64,000 bases of DNA from Acinetobacter venetianus RAG-1 = CIP 110063 (GCF_000368585.1 NZ_KB849558.1:473699-537698); one strand, 5' to 3'. Shown: positions 1 to 10,630, counted from the first letter of the stretch. The notes: generated by a model from the letters alone, not told the origin. Numbers and translations: made by a program.

Positions 1-378
1 TGGATCTCTTAAATCAGCAGGAAGATCAGAGCGAACTTGTGAAACAGCGTTGCGCACATCATCAACGGCTTCTTGTAAGGGTTTCTCTAATTGAAATTCG
101 GCTGTGACAGTTACTACACCATCTTGAATTTTAGTGTATTGATTTCTTAATCCTTGTAAGGTTGCTATTGAGTTTTCTATTTTTCGGGCAACTTCTGTCT
201 CAAGTTGTGGTGGTGCTGCACCGGGAAGTGCTGCCGTGACAGTCACCATCGGTAATTCAATGTCTGGAAACTGTTGGATTTTCATCCAGTGAAAACAAAG
301 TAGACCTGCCAAACCCAACATAATGAAGAGCAGAATGCCGGGAATCGGATTTCGGATTGACCAAGCGGAGAAATTCAT
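1..378 (-). CDS. RND efflux transporter permease, N-terminal part
   Basis: The first 126 codons of an inner-membrane RND (AcrB/HAE1-like) pump; the rest lies before base 1. The start ATG is preceded by an AGGAG box about 8 bases upstream. Visible are a short cytoplasmic N-terminus (MNFSAWSIRNPIPG), a first membrane helix at about residues 12-32 and the start of the porter domain with the family pattern QFPDIELPMVTV followed by PGAAPPQLE. RND permeases use the proton gradient to export drugs or other substrates with a periplasmic adaptor and an outer-membrane channel. The adaptor gene lies 10 bp upstream on the same strand, so the two are co-transcribed. The substrate cannot be told from this fragment. 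Confidence 0.9.
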   Translation of the reverse strand, partial: MNFSAWSIRNPIPGILLFIMLGLAGLLCFHWMKIQQFPDIELPMVTVTAALPGAAPPQLETEVARKIENSIATLQGLRNQYTKIQDGVVTVTAEFQLEKPLQEAVDDVRNAVSQVRSDLPADLRDP

Positions 379-388
379 TTTAATTCTC

Positions 389-1570
389 CTATTCGGTTAC
401 AAGCTGTTTGGTCAATGGTGTTTCAGGAATATCTTTAGCGATCGTCACCAAATCACCATCGGTTAAGAAGCCTGTGCCTGATGAAACGAGTTTGACATTA
501 CTATTTGCCAAATCTAAGATTTCAACCCGATCACCAACGCGACGTCCAACAGAAACTTTCTGTTGGCTGACACGGTTTTGCTGATCGACGATAAATATAT
601 AAGAAAAGCCATCGCGTAACAGCAACGCAGTCTGTGGAATCGTGAGCGCCGATTTTTGGCCTAAATCAAATTCGCCTTTTACAAACATGCCCATCCGAAC
701 AGCTTGTGTTGTTGGTAGGTCAACATAAACCAAGCCATAACGAGTCTGCGGATCAATCACAGGAGCAATCATACGCACCTTACCTGAAACTGCTGGTTGA
801 GCTGGATCAGGAGAGAAGACACGAGCATTCATGCCTTCTTTTAACTTGTATAAATCTTCAGAAGTGACTTCAGCACGCCACTCCAATCGCTGATCTCTGA
901 TCAGGCGGAATAGCTCTTGACCTGTTTGAGCAAGTGATCCAACAGTAGCGGTACGTGCTGAGATGACACCATTGTCTGGTGCGACAATCTGAGTCTGAGC
1001 TAAACGAAGCTGATTACTATCTATTTGTGCTTTCGCAGCATCAAGACGAGCTTGAGCAGTCGCTTGCGAGGTTTGATATTGGGTGGATTCTTGTGCAGAA
1101 ATCGCACCTGTATTTTTAAGTTGCTGGATGCGTTTATTATTGGTAATTGCATCGGCTAAAACTGCCTGTGCTTCTGTATAGCTTGCTTTTGCAGCCGCTA
1201 AATCGGCTCGAATCGTATCGCTATTGATTTCGGCCAGAACTTGCCCACGACGAACTTTATCGCCTACATTGACATTAACCTTTGTTAGTCGTTGTCCCGA
1301 AAGCTCACTACTAATAACAACTTCTTGCCAAGCTGCGATATTTCCATTGGCTGTAAAGGTTTGCTTCCAGTTCTGAACTTCTGGTTGAATTACCGTTACT
1401 GTTAATGCAGCCTTAGGCGATAAATTGCCATCGTTTTGATCTTTGTTTTTGGCTGTATTTTTATCAGCCTTAACTTGCCAAATCACGACACCGATCATTA
1501 AAATTACGATGATGATTGCTAATATAAACCAAACTTTTTTCTTAGTTTTCTGAGGAGTTTGAGAAGCCAT
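389..1570 (-). CDS. RND efflux periplasmic adaptor (MFP) subunit
   Basis: 393 aa, normal length for a membrane fusion protein. An N-terminal membrane anchor lies at about residues 13-33 and no lipobox cysteine is present. Then come a biotinyl-lipoyl-like half motif (VVISSELSGQRL... VNVGDKVRRGQVLAEI), an alpha-helical hairpin rich in Ala, Gln and Lys at about 120-195, the second lipoyl half (IVAPDNGVIS) and beta-barrel and membrane-proximal domains. The protein links the inner-membrane RND pump encoded 10 bp downstream to an outer-membrane channel. No channel gene is visible next to it, so it may borrow a TolC-type protein. A divergent regulator is absent; the next gene upstream is a leftward Lrp gene about 110 bp away. 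Confidence 0.9.
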   Translation of the reverse strand: MASQTPQKTKKKVWFILAIIIVILMIGVVIWQVKADKNTAKNKDQNDGNLSPKAALTVTVIQPEVQNWKQTFTANGNIAAWQEVVISSELSGQRLTKVNVNVGDKVRRGQVLAEINSDTIRADLAAAKASYTEAQAVLADAITNNKRIQQLKNTGAISAQESTQYQTSQATAQARLDAAKAQIDSNQLRLAQTQIVAPDNGVISARTATVGSLAQTGQELFRLIRDQRLEWRAEVTSEDLYKLKEGMNARVFSPDPAQPAVSGKVRMIAPVIDPQTRYGLVYVDLPTTQAVRMGMFVKGEFDLGQKSALTIPQTALLLRDGFSYIFIVDQQNRVSQQKVSVGRRVGDRVEILDLANSNVKLVSSGTGFLTDGDLVTIAKDIPETPLTKQLVTE

Positions 1571-1682
1571 CTTTCCATAGTTAACTTAATATTGATGGCT
1601 AAGTATAGACGAAGATTTCAACAGATGGTCAATCACGGATGGATGGATGCAAAAATTAATAGATGCACACCATCCGTTTTAG

Positions 1683-2135
1683 TTAGAGCGGTAGCAAACG
1701 ATTGGTCACTACATTTTTCATCACAATAGTTGAGGTTAATCGTTGAACATTAGGCAGTGCAGATAAGCTATCATCATAAAGTTTTTGGAAGCTGGCTAAG
1801 TCTTTAGCTACGACATGTAATAAATAGTCTGGATTGCCAAATAAGCGTTGAGCTTGAATCACATTAGCAATATCACTGACTTTCTCTTCAAAATTTGATA
1901 AGGCTTTCTTATCACCATCTTTTAACGTCACGAAAATAATCGCGGAAAAATTAAAGCCAATTTGCGAAGCATCCAGATCAGCATGATAGCCTTTAATAAT
2001 TCCCAGTTCTTCTAATGCCTTCACTCGACGGTGACAAGGGGATAGGCTTAAGCCAACCCTTTCAGCGAGTTCTGTAACAGATAATCGCCCATTGGCTTGA
2101 AGTTCAGCAAGAATTTTCTTATCAGTGCGATCCAT
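1683..2135 (-). CDS. Lrp/AsnC family transcriptional regulator
   Basis: 150 aa, the usual size of the family. The N-terminal winged helix-turn-helix occupies residues 1-60 (DRTDKKILAELQANGRLS, then LSLSPCHRRVKALEELG) and the C-terminal part is the RAM/AsnC ligand-binding fold. Such proteins sense amino acids and act as local or global regulators. The gene is divergent from a LysE-type amino acid exporter that starts 155 bp away, the classic arrangement in which the Lrp protein controls the exporter; that pairing is inference from position. Confidence 0.9.
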   Translation of the reverse strand: MDRTDKKILAELQANGRLSVTELAERVGLSLSPCHRRVKALEELGIIKGYHADLDASQIGFNFSAIIFVTLKDGDKKALSNFEEKVSDIANVIQAQRLFGNPDYLLHVVAKDLASFQKLYDDSLSALPNVQRLTSTIVMKNVVTNRLLPL

Positions 2136-2289
2136 ATAGAAGAATTTACCCTATAGCTTTTAAAATGTAGAAACATTTGAAAGAACATTTCCATCATTAA
2201 AGCATATTCTCTCAAACCAGTCTTCACCATTTGGTGAAAAATAAATTCTGATTTCAAAAGTAATTTGCTTTGCTGCTCTAGGTGCAATT

Positions 2290-2907
2290 ATGGAAATGAA
2301 TGTTGTTCTTGCTTTCTGGTGTGTTTCCATTTTATTTGTCTTAACACCTGGGGCGGATTGGGCGTATGCGATTTTGGCAGGTATAAAGGGTAAATTTATC
2401 GTCACTGCTGTTACAGGTTTGGTGCTGGGGCATTTTATTGCCATTCTCTGTGTTGCTGCTGGAGTGGGGGCTTTGCTCAGCCATTATCCTGTTTTGTTAA
2501 CAGGGCTGACCATTGCAGGTGCATGCTATTTGTTGTGGATGGGGATAAATTTACTGATTAAACCTGCTGTTATTTCAAATCATTCAGATCAAAATGTTGC
2601 ATTAGATTCTGCTAAATTATGGTTGATTAAAGGTATTGGAATTAGTGGCTTAAATCCAAAGGTTTTATTACTTTTCTTTGCTTTACTACCACCATTTATT
2701 CATCCGCAAATGGCATTGTCTCCAACCGCGCAAATCATGTCACTTGGGGTCATTCATTTAATTAGTTGTGCGATTGTCTACGTTTTAGTTGGGTTTGCTG
2801 CAAAGAAACTATTAAGTACCCGACCTTATGCGGTCAAAATTGTTAGTCGAATTTCAGGAGGGCTTATGGTAATGATTGGATTGATTTTAATTGTAGGTCA
2901 GAGTTAG
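2290..2907 (+). CDS. LysE/RhtB family amino acid exporter
   Basis: 205 aa with about six hydrophobic segments and the family's early motif FVLTPGADWAYAI at about residues 17-29, where LysE/RhtB proteins have PGP or PGAD. The C-terminal half contains GISGLNPKVLLLFFALLPPF, the second conserved block with NPK. It is expected to be an inner-membrane exporter of amino acids or homoserine-like compounds. Two ATGs are possible (2290 and 2296) and neither has a strong ribosome site. The divergent Lrp gene is the likely regulator. A bidirectional terminator follows at once. Confidence 0.88.
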   Translation: MEMNVVLAFWCVSILFVLTPGADWAYAILAGIKGKFIVTAVTGLVLGHFIAILCVAAGVGALLSHYPVLLTGLTIAGACYLLWMGINLLIKPAVISNHSDQNVALDSAKLWLIKGIGISGLNPKVLLLFFALLPPFIHPQMALSPTAQIMSLGVIHLISCAIVYVLVGFAAKKLLSTRPYAVKIVSRISGGLMVMIGLILIVGQS

Positions 2908-2917
2908 TCCGTGATAA

Positions 2918-2945
2918 AAGAATCCACGTTGTTACGTGGATTCTT
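2918..2945. terminator. Bidirectional terminator between lysE-type gene and dapC
   Basis: Twelve-base perfect stem (AAGAATCCACGT / ACGTGGATTCTT) with a 4-base loop, located between two convergent genes. Confidence 0.8.
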
Positions 2946-2954
2946 AATAGTAGG

Positions 2955-4124
2955 CTATAAAATATTTTTCAAGCGTTTAACAACTTCTTCACATTGCGCT
3001 AGATCTGCGACCAATGCCATACGGACATGACCTTCACCCGGATTACCTTGTTCTGTATCACGAGATAAATAACGCCCAGGTAAAACTTTAATATTGGCTT
3101 TTTCTAGGAGTAATTTTGCAAAAGTTTCGTCATTATCCACTTTCAGCCAATAGTAGAAGCCCGCATCAGGTTTTTGCAATGGAAGTAAATGTCCAAGTTC
3201 AGATTGGAATAACTCAAACTTTGCACGGTATTGCTTACGATTTTCTTCAACATGTGTTTCATCATCCCAAGCAGCAATAGATGCTAATTGATGCTGCACT
3301 GGCATTGCCGCGCCATGATAAGTACGATATTGCAAATATGGTTTTAACAAAGCCGCATCACCTGCAACAAAACCAGAACGCATACCCGGCAAATTTGAGC
3401 GTTTAGAAAGTGAGTGGAATACGATACAGTTTTTATAATCGTCTCGTCCTATTTCTGCGCACACTTCTAGTAGACCAATAGGTGCTTGATCAAACCAAAG
3501 CTCTGAATAGCATTCATCAGAAGCAATTACAAAGTTGTATTGATCTGAAAGTGCAATCAGCTTTTTAAATTGTTCTTTTGATAACACTGCACCCGTTGGA
3601 TTGCCCGGTGTACATACAAATAATAATGCTGTTTTTTCCCAAACTTCAGCAGGAACAGCATCAAAATCACCTAGATATCCATTTTCTTCTGTACAGTTAA
3701 TGAAGTAAGGTTTTGCGCCTGAGAGCAATGCCGCACCTTCATAAATCTGATAGAAAGGATTTGGCATAACGATATAAGGTGCATCTTCGCGCTTAATTAA
3801 TGCTTGAACAAAAGAAAAAATACCTTCGCGTGTACCAGAAACAGGCAAGATATGATCTTCTGCACTAATTTGATTCAATTTGAAGCGCTGAGTGAGCCAT
3901 TTTGCAATACTTTGACGCAGTTCAGGTAAGCCTTTGCTATTTGGATAAGTCGATAAATGTGCAAAATTTGCAATAATCGCTTGTTTAACGAACTCAGGCG
4001 CAGGATGTTTTGGCTCACCAATTGATAGTGGAATCAAAGGCAGATTTGCAGGTTGCACATCTTTGAAAAGTTGGTTTAACTTTTCAAATGGATAAGGATG
4101 CAATAGAGACAAGCTGGAGTTCAT
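2955..4124 (-). CDS. dapC: Succinyldiaminopimelate transaminase (class I/II aminotransferase)
   Basis: 389 aa fold-type I PLP enzyme. It shows the PLP-binding Asp and Tyr in SDECYSELW (about residues 202-210), the Schiff-base lysine K241 in HSLSKRSNLPGMRSGF, and CTPGNPTGAV at about 171-180. It should convert N-succinyl-2-amino-6-oxopimelate to N-succinyl-LL-diaminopimelate in the lysine and peptidoglycan precursor pathway. The assignment to DapC rather than another aminotransferase rests on its place directly downstream of glnD, a pairing conserved in many proteobacteria, and on overall similarity. It lies 64 bp after glnD on the same strand, with a stem-loop in between. Confidence 0.87.
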   Translation of the reverse strand: MNSSLSLLHPYPFEKLNQLFKDVQPANLPLIPLSIGEPKHPAPEFVKQAIIANFAHLSTYPNSKGLPELRQSIAKWLTQRFKLNQISAEDHILPVSGTREGIFSFVQALIKREDAPYIVMPNPFYQIYEGAALLSGAKPYFINCTEENGYLGDFDAVPAEVWEKTALLFVCTPGNPTGAVLSKEQFKKLIALSDQYNFVIASDECYSELWFDQAPIGLLEVCAEIGRDDYKNCIVFHSLSKRSNLPGMRSGFVAGDAALLKPYLQYRTYHGAAMPVQHQLASIAAWDDETHVEENRKQYRAKFELFQSELGHLLPLQKPDAGFYYWLKVDNDETFAKLLLEKANIKVLPGRYLSRDTEQGNPGEGHVRMALVADLAQCEEVVKRLKNIL

Positions 4125-4152
4125 TTAAACAATTACCCAAGATAAGTGTGGA

Positions 4153-4179
4153 GAATCCTTCTTTTGAAAAGAAGGATTC
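4153..4179. other. Stem-loop in the glnD-dapC gap
   Basis: Perfect 11-base inverted repeat (GAATCCTTCTT / AAGAAGGATTC) in the 64-bp spacer between the two co-directional genes. It lacks a clear run of U on the minus strand, so it may stabilise or separate the two messages rather than end transcription. Confidence 0.5.
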
Positions 4180-4188
4180 AGTAGGATT

Positions 4189-6855
4189 CTAAGATGGATT
4201 ACAAATTTGATTAGATGCTTCATCTAAAGCAGCTTTCAAGGTTTCCGCAAAAAGTTTAACTTCTTCGTCATTCAGCAGTACACCATTTTTCTTGGTGACA
4301 AAGAAAATATCTTCCGCACGCTCGCCCAACGTTGCAATTTTGGCTGAGTGAATATCGAGACCTTGCAACATAAATAACGCACCAATACGCGCTAACAAAC
4401 CCGGTTGATCGAGTGTAGAAATTTCTACCATATGTTGTTGTAAGGCTGGGTTAAGTACGATATCAACTGTATTTTGAATGTCAAAATGACGTAAATGACG
4501 AGGAATCCGACGTTGCATGATCCCCGGATACTGATCTGAATGACTCAATGCATCGACCAGTGCAGATTTAACTTTTCGTTCACGTTCAGGGTCTGTCAAT
4601 AATGTGCCGAAACGATCGAGTACCAAGTAAGTATCTAAACTAAAATCTGTACTTGCCGTGATAATTTTTGCGTCTTGAACATCGAGATTCATGCGATCCA
4701 ATACAGCAACGGTTGTTGCAAAGAGATTTGCTTGATCGCGAGTGTAGATAAAGATTTGCACTGCATCTTGTGCTGCATTTCGATGTGCACGTAACAAGAC
4801 CAACGGCTCTGGATTATCACCGTGTTGTAAAATAGCTTGCGTGTGCCATGCAATTTCATTGGCAGATTCTTTTACGAAATATTCATCACCAAGTTCTTGC
4901 CAAACTTTTTCGACTTCGGCTAATGAAAAATCATTTACAAGCAATTCACTGGCAGCGAATTTAGTATCTTCAATGAGCATTTGATAATCAACAGGTCGGC
5001 CTAAACCAGAACGAATGACATCACGCGCATAGGTGTAGAGTTGACGCATCAATGAAGCACGCCATGTATTCCAAAGCTTAGGATTTGTGGCATTAATATC
5101 TGCAACAGTCAATGTGTACAAGTAGTCTAAGTGCTCCATGTCACCGACTTTTTCAGCGAACTCTTTGACTTCATCAGGGTCAGAAATATCTTTTTTCTGT
5201 GCAGTAAGTGACATCAGTAGGTGATTGTTGATTAACCATGCAACGAGTTTACATTCACGTTCAGTAAAGCCATGCGTGCGGCAGAATTCAATTGCATCGA
5301 TTGCCCCGAGTTCACTGTGATCACCACCGCGACCTTTGGCAATATCATGGAAAATTGCTGCTAAATAAACAATGTCATGTCGAGCAATACGTTGGAATAC
5401 TGAACTGACGACAGGGAAGTCTTTAGCAAACTCAGGTTCTTTAAAACGACTGAGGTTACGTAGTAAAAGTAGGGTATGGGCATCGACGGTATAAATATGG
5501 AAAAGATCGTATTGCATCAATCCCATAATTTGCCCGAAAGCGGGAATATAATTGCCTAGAACACCATATCGTTTCATCGCAACCATAGTGTCGTATAATC
5601 GATGTGGTGAGCGAATAATCGACATAAACAAGGCTTGGTGTTCAGGATTGTCACGGAAACGTTGATCGATACGTTTTGCAGCTAAAACTAACAAGCGTAA
5701 GGTACGGGCACGAATACCTGTAATTTCTGGGCGATTTGCAAGTAGATAAAAGATTTCTAAAATTGCACTTGGTTCTTCAGAGAAAACCTTATGGTGTTGA
5801 ACAGCAAGTTTGCCATCTACAATTTTGAAACGATCATTAATGTCTTCAATTTCACGTTCATAATCGGTCAAACGTGGCGTAATCACTGATTCATTGAAGT
5901 AGGCGAGTAGCATTTCGTTTAAAGTAGAAATTTGCTGAGCAGTCCGATAATAACGCTTCATGAACTGTTCAACAGCGAAATTGACAGGCTGACCTTCTTC
6001 ACGCACATAGCCAAATTTTGCAGCAATGTCACGTTGATATTCAAACAATAATCGATTTTCATCACGCTTGGCTAAACGATGTAAATGGGTACGAATTTCC
6101 CATAAAAAGCTTTCAGCTTCTTCGAGAACTCCCAGCTCAAACTCAGTAATAAAACCGAGATGTACAAGGTCATAGATACGATTGACACGGAAATGGCGCT
6201 TAGCAATCCAACCGATTTGATTAATATCTCTGATACCGCCGGGTGCATTTTTAATATCAGGTTCTAAATTGCTTTCAGTATTGTTGTGCTGCGCATATCT
6301 TTTTGCTTGCTCTTGCATTTTGGCATCATAGAAAGTTTTATCCGTCCATGTTTGCGCAACGATACGACGTGGCCATTTAGCAAGTTGTTCATTGCCTGTT
6401 ATCAGACGAGCTTCAATCAGTGTGGTTGCAACAGTTAGATCATTTGCAGCTTGATCTACGCAGTTTTGAATGGTACGAACACTGGTACCCGGTTTAAAAT
6501 TTCCAACATCCCAAAGTGATGAAATAAAAGCAGAAATGAGTTTACCTTGCTCCTCACTAATTTCATCTTCTGATAAAATCATAATGTCGGTATCTGAATA
6601 AGGCAGCATTTCACGGCGGCCATAACCGCCGACAGCAAATAAACCTAATTCAGTTTGATCTAAACCTGCGTGATTCCATAAAAAAATCAGAGCTTCATCA
6701 ATAGAGTTTGATCGAGCTTTGATGACTTCACGGATAGGTTGTCCATTTTCATAACTCTCTTGTAATTGTTTCTCTACTTCTGTTCGCCATTGATTAATGG
6801 CTTGAATATCATGATGACTGGTGACGTAGTTCAACAATGGAGATGTATTGATCAT
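4189..6855 (-). CDS. glnD: Bifunctional uridylyltransferase/uridylyl-removing enzyme
   Basis: 888 aa, full length for GlnD. An N-terminal nucleotidyltransferase domain carries GGYGRREM (residues 76-83) and the catalytic aspartates in YSDTD (88 and 90). A central HD hydrolase domain ([20 protein letters not shown], roughly 490-510) removes UMP, and two C-terminal ACT domains (the last beginning [18 protein letters not shown]) sense glutamine. It uridylylates and deuridylylates the PII proteins and so controls nitrogen assimilation. It is cytosolic. dapC follows on the same strand and purT precedes it. Confidence 0.97.
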   Translation of the reverse strand: MINTSPLLNYVTSHHDIQAINQWRTEVEKQLQESYENGQPIREVIKARSNSIDEALIFLWNHAGLDQTELGLFAVGGYGRREMLPYSDTDIMILSEDEISEEQGKLISAFISSLWDVGNFKPGTSVRTIQNCVDQAANDLTVATTLIEARLITGNEQLAKWPRRIVAQTWTDKTFYDAKMQEQAKRYAQHNNTESNLEPDIKNAPGGIRDINQIGWIAKRHFRVNRIYDLVHLGFITEFELGVLEEAESFLWEIRTHLHRLAKRDENRLLFEYQRDIAAKFGYVREEGQPVNFAVEQFMKRYYRTAQQISTLNEMLLAYFNESVITPRLTDYEREIEDINDRFKIVDGKLAVQHHKVFSEEPSAILEIFYLLANRPEITGIRARTLRLLVLAAKRIDQRFRDNPEHQALFMSIIRSPHRLYDTMVAMKRYGVLGNYIPAFGQIMGLMQYDLFHIYTVDAHTLLLLRNLSRFKEPEFAKDFPVVSSVFQRIARHDIVYLAAIFHDIAKGRGGDHSELGAIDAIEFCRTHGFTERECKLVAWLINNHLLMSLTAQKKDISDPDEVKEFAEKVGDMEHLDYLYTLTVADINATNPKLWNTWRASLMRQLYTYARDVIRSGLGRPVDYQMLIEDTKFAASELLVNDFSLAEVEKVWQELGDEYFVKESANEIAWHTQAILQHGDNPEPLVLLRAHRNAAQDAVQIFIYTRDQANLFATTVAVLDRMNLDVQDAKIITASTDFSLDTYLVLDRFGTLLTDPERERKVKSALVDALSHSDQYPGIMQRRIPRHLRHFDIQNTVDIVLNPALQQHMVEISTLDQPGLLARIGALFMLQGLDIHSAKIATLGERAEDIFFVTKKNGVLLNDEEVKLFAETLKAALDEASNQICNPS

Positions 6856-6925
6856 GAAAATGTTCTTCTATCAAAGTCTTTCTTTATCCTGAAACCACTT
6901 GATTGTGGCTCAGGATTCAGGTGGT

Positions 6926-8134
6926 TTAAGCGTTTGTTTGAACACTCACTTGGTCAGCGGCATGTTGTGCCAACTCACGCGCTAAATCTGTATTTTCGGC
7001 ACGCGCTGTTGCAACACCCATACGACGGCGTTTGAAGCCTTCTGGTTTTCCAAATAAGCGTAAATCTGTATTCGGATTTGCCAAAGCAAGATCTAAGCCA
7101 GTAAAGCTAAGATTTTTCGCATCTACACCTGCATAGATCACTGCACTTGCAGCAACACTATGGCGCTCTGTATTTACAGGTAAACCTAAAATTGCACGCG
7201 CATGTAATTCAAATTCGCTTTGGAATTGAGAAGCTAAAGTCACTAAGCCTGTGTCATGTGGGCGAGGCGATACTTCGCTAAACCAAACTTTATCGCCTTT
7301 TACGAATAACTCTACACCAAAAATACCGCAACCGCCTAAAGCAGTTGTTACTTTATTTGCAATACGTTTTGCTTCATCTAAAGCCGCAGCTGTCATTGGT
7401 TGAGGTTGCCAACTTTCAACATAATCACCCGCATCTTGACGGTGACCAATCGGATCACAGTAATGGGTTTCGATTTCGGTAGTTTCAGGATTTTTGGCGC
7501 GAACAGTTAAAAGCGTAATTTCAAAATCGAAGTCAATTTGAGACTCGATAATCACAGTCCCTTGATTTACGCGGCCACCTTGCATCGCATAATCCCAAGC
7601 AGCATCGACTTCATCAAAGCTTTTTACGCGAGATTGACCTTTACCTGATGAAGACATAACAGGTTTAACGAAATTTGGATAACCAATATCATCACAAGCC
7701 GCGCGGAAGCTTTCTAAAGTACTTGCAAAACGGTAAGCAGATGTTGGCAGTCCTAACTCTTCTGCAGCTAAGCGACGAATACCTTCACGGTTCATGGTGA
7801 GGTTGACAGCTTTTGCTGATGGAATGACTGTAGCTGTTTGACTCTGTTCAATTTCAACTAAAACCTCAGTTGCAATCGCTTCGATTTCAGGGACAATTAA
7901 ATTGGGTTTTATTTCTTCGATAAGTTTTTTTAATTCAACAGGATCAGCCATATTCAATGTATAAGAATAATGTGCTACTTGCATTGCAGGTGCGTGATCA
8001 TAGCGATCAGCTGCATGAACTTCGACACCTAAGCGTTGTAAAGAAATAACAACTTCTTTCCCAAGCTCTCCAGAACCTAACAGTAAAACCTTAAATGCAG
8101 AAGATTGAAGTGGAGTTCCAAGAGTGACGCTCAT
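6926..8134 (-). CDS. purT: Formate-dependent GAR transformylase (phosphoribosylglycinamide formyltransferase 2)
   Basis: 402 aa ATP-grasp enzyme of normal length. The N-terminal Rossmann-like part has [14 protein letters not shown]; the ATP-grasp core includes [13 protein letters not shown] (about 155-167) and the metal-binding end block [20 protein letters not shown] with its conserved Glu and Pro-Arg. It makes formyl-GAR from GAR, formate and ATP in purine synthesis. It is followed on the same strand by glnD with a 70-bp gap, and each probably has its own promoter. Confidence 0.97.
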   Translation of the reverse strand: MSVTLGTPLQSSAFKVLLLGSGELGKEVVISLQRLGVEVHAADRYDHAPAMQVAHYSYTLNMADPVELKKLIEEIKPNLIVPEIEAIATEVLVEIEQSQTATVIPSAKAVNLTMNREGIRRLAAEELGLPTSAYRFASTLESFRAACDDIGYPNFVKPVMSSSGKGQSRVKSFDEVDAAWDYAMQGGRVNQGTVIIESQIDFDFEITLLTVRAKNPETTEIETHYCDPIGHRQDAGDYVESWQPQPMTAAALDEAKRIANKVTTALGGCGIFGVELFVKGDKVWFSEVSPRPHDTGLVTLASQFQSEFELHARAILGLPVNTERHSVAASAVIYAGVDAKNLSFTGLDLALANPNTDLRLFGKPEGFKRRRMGVATARAENTDLARELAQHAADQVSVQTNA

Positions 8135-8263
8135 GCGAATAATCCTATCCTGAGTAATTTGTGTTTAAGCATAGCAGAACTTGTTGCTGAGTTAAGCTTG
8201 TGTGATACAAAAAAAGTTGTTTTTGTTAGACAAAAAAGATGATCTAAATCTGTTTTTTCAGAA

Positions 8264-8653
8264 TTAGACATTGACTTGGTAATTCAGCAGAAGTTCATTA
8301 GCATTTTGACCTCGAATTCCCCAATTACTTCTAGGTGTTTCAAATATTGTAATTTCAATGTCTTGTGCTGAAATACCACAGTGTTGATAAATATTAGAAA
8401 ATAGAGTTTGGATCAGTTTTTTCTTGGCTTCGATTGTCCGACCTTCGAACATTGATATCTCAATAATGGTGTAGTGATCACTACGATCTGTAGGATAAAT
8501 AAAGTCATCTGTTTCAAGACGGATAAAGCGCTGAAACCTCTTTTCAATTGGATAATTTAAGCTTTCGACCAAGGCATCATGAATAGCTTCAGAAAGTAAG
8601 TTTCGGTATTGATCAATCGTTTTGCTCAATGCATAAATTTTGATTTGTGACAT
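8264..8653 (-). CDS. Tautomerase-superfamily protein lacking Pro-1
   Basis: 129 aa with two beta-alpha-beta units of the 4-oxalocrotonate tautomerase fold. The second is recognisable as FEGRTIEAKKKLIQTLFSNI followed by DIEITIFETPRSNWGIRGQ, which resembles the Tautomerase_2 (PF14552) pattern. The residue after Met is Ser, whereas active tautomerases use Pro-1 as catalytic base and no nearby alternative start supplies a proline. It may be inactive as a tautomerase or use another chemistry. It is a single gene with no clear operon partner. Confidence 0.72.
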   Translation of the reverse strand: MSQIKIYALSKTIDQYRNLLSEAIHDALVESLNYPIEKRFQRFIRLETDDFIYPTDRSDHYTIIEISMFEGRTIEAKKKLIQTLFSNIYQHCGISAQDIEITIFETPRSNWGIRGQNANELLLNYQVNV

Positions 8654-8832
8654 GAATATATGATTCCAAGTGATTTAATTATTTTGAAGACAATTATGGG
8701 TCTAACCTTAGCATAAAATTGATAAATCTCAGGTTGATCAGACTTCGATGATAAAAAGGTAACAATGATTGAGTATTGCAACTGAATTGACTAGGATTAT
8801 GGGCAAATGTTTCATCGACGATTTGGTTAGAT

Positions 8833-9297
8833 ATGTTGAACAGAAAAACTCATCTTGTGGCTTTGATGCTATGCAGTACAGTTCTAATGACTGCATGCGG
8901 GAACTCAAATAATGAAGCTGAAAAAAAGGTTGAAATTAAACCAGCACCAAAATTGAGTAATGATGCGACAACATATGCAAATGCAGCATGGGATTTAATC
9001 AATCAAATTGATCCAATTGTTTATCAGAAACAAACAACAGAAATCGAAGATAAAGTAAGAAAACCATTGCGTCAGCTTAGTACAGATTGGCGTATTAATG
9101 TGAAAATGACTGATTCGGTGACGGAAGGGAAATATGCCTTATGTCGTAAGGCTTTAACAAGTTTGGATACTTGGGCGAGAGAAGTAAAAGACAATCCAAC
9201 CGCTTCGAGCCAAAAACAAGCTGACTACGAGCGTGATAAGGCACAGTGTAAAGATGCAATTGATAATCCAGCGTTAGGCAATACTTCTCCGAAGTAA
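8833..9297 (+). CDS. Predicted lipoprotein of unknown function
   Basis: 154 aa beginning with a lipoprotein signal: basic start, hydrophobic core at residues 8-18 and lipobox LMTAC with the cysteine at 22. The mature part is charged, Ala- and Lys-rich and helical, with two further cysteines (ALCRKAL and AQCKDAI) that could form a disulfide. No named domain was recognised. It stands alone about 180 bp after a divergent gene and is probably anchored to the outer membrane. Confidence 0.75.
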   Translation: MLNRKTHLVALMLCSTVLMTACGNSNNEAEKKVEIKPAPKLSNDATTYANAAWDLINQIDPIVYQKQTTEIEDKVRKPLRQLSTDWRINVKMTDSVTEGKYALCRKALTSLDTWAREVKDNPTASSQKQADYERDKAQCKDAIDNPALGNTSPK

Positions 9298-9463
9298 AAC
9301 TAAAACTGACTACGATAAATATTGCTATTTTTTAAGTAAAAGATAGTAATATTTTTAGAATAGATACAAAATATATCCAAAGAATTGACTTGGTTATGGG
9401 TAAACCGTAGGATGAATTTCCTAAGTTATATAAGGAATCTGTGGTTAAAAACCAAGTTCGCAT

Positions 9464-10594
9464 ATGGATACTCCCAGTTTAATTTCTGAAACCGTTCATC
9501 AATTTTCATTCGCTTCCATTTTTCATGGCGATCTTTTGCTTTTACTGCTGTATGTCGTTTTAGCATTACTTTTTTCTTTTTTGTGTTCGATTGCAGAAGC
9601 AACATTATTAAGTATCACACCAAGCTACATTGCGAGGCTTAAAGAGACCAAGCCTAAAAAGGCTGAGCAATTAAGACGCTTGAAAGAAGACAATATTGAC
9701 CAATCATTGGCTGCTATTTTAACCGTCAATACCATTGCACATACAGTCGGTGCGATTGGTGCAGGCGCAAAAGCAACGTCTGTTTTTGGTGAGGTTTGGT
9801 TTGGTGTTTTCTCCGCAGTAATGACCTTACTCATCCTGTTTGTTTCGGAAATTGTTCCAAAAACATTAGGTGCGGTGTATTGGCGTCAACTTGCTGGACC
9901 AACTGGCGTTTATGTTAATTTCTTAATTAAAGCCATGTATCCTTTAATCGTGATCTCGGAAAAGTTAACTAAGTTAATTTCTGGCGGTACCAAAGCAAAT
10001 CAGTTTAGTCGTGATGAGTTTGTTGCGATGGCTGGGATTGGTAAAGAAGAAGGCATGTTGAATGATCGAGAGTCTAAAATCATTCGAAATCTTTTCCTCT
10101 TTAAATCTTTGGATGCGAGCACTGTCATGACGCCTCGTGTAGTAGTGTCGGCATTACAAAAAGATTTAACAGTTGATGAAGTTTTATCTGCCCCAAAAAG
10201 CTCAAATTTTTCAAGACTGCCAATTTATGATCAAGACTTGGATAGCGTTGTTGGCTTTGTTTTGCGTGAAGATTTATTGGTTGCAAAGAACCAAGGTCAG
10301 GGTAGTCGAATAATTAGCGACTTCAAAAGAGAAATTGTTACGGTTATGGCAAAAACACCATTATCAAAATTAATGGAAGTTTTGTTGGAACAAAGACAAC
10401 ATATTGCATTGGTCGTGGGTGAGTTTGGAGATACTAAAGGGGTCGTTACTTTAGAAGATGTCGTTGAAACATTGCTAGGTATCGAGATTCTCGATGAGGG
10501 CGACAAAGTAGAAGATATGCAGAAACTTGCTCGACAACTATGGGTGAAAAGGGCTGAAAAAATTGGCATTTATTTAGAACCGCCAACACAATAA
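9464..10594 (+). CDS. DUF21 (CNNM) and CBS-pair membrane protein, hemolysin/CorC-like
   Basis: 376 aa. An N-terminal DUF21/CNNM transmembrane domain (about residues 25-190, with SFLCSIAEATLLSITPSYI and FVSEIVPKTLGAVY) is followed by two CBS repeats (about 220-340, starting TVMTPRVVVSAL and containing HIALVVGEFGDTKGVVTLED). The protein ends soon after the CBS pair, so the CorC_HlyC C-terminal domain of longer relatives is absent. Members are linked to magnesium or cobalt efflux; that role is by family, not shown here. The start ATG is preceded by a weak ribosome site. Confidence 0.87.
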   Translation: MDTPSLISETVHQFSFASIFHGDLLLLLLYVVLALLFSFLCSIAEATLLSITPSYIARLKETKPKKAEQLRRLKEDNIDQSLAAILTVNTIAHTVGAIGAGAKATSVFGEVWFGVFSAVMTLLILFVSEIVPKTLGAVYWRQLAGPTGVYVNFLIKAMYPLIVISEKLTKLISGGTKANQFSRDEFVAMAGIGKEEGMLNDRESKIIRNLFLFKSLDASTVMTPRVVVSALQKDLTVDEVLSAPKSSNFSRLPIYDQDLDSVVGFVLREDLLVAKNQGQGSRIISDFKREIVTVMAKTPLSKLMEVLLEQRQHIALVVGEFGDTKGVVTLEDVVETLLGIEILDEGDKVEDMQKLARQLWVKRAEKIGIYLEPPTQ

Positions 10595-10630
10595 TCAATA
10601 AAAGTGTGTCAGCCTAATTGGTTGGCATGC

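Noticed and set aside
2048..2444. Minus-strand ORFs between the Lrp and LysE genes
   Set aside because: They overlap both real genes and show no protein-like composition.
6766..7035. Plus-strand ORF across the glnD-purT gap
   Set aside because: Mostly antisense to glnD and purT coding sequence, with no family resemblance.
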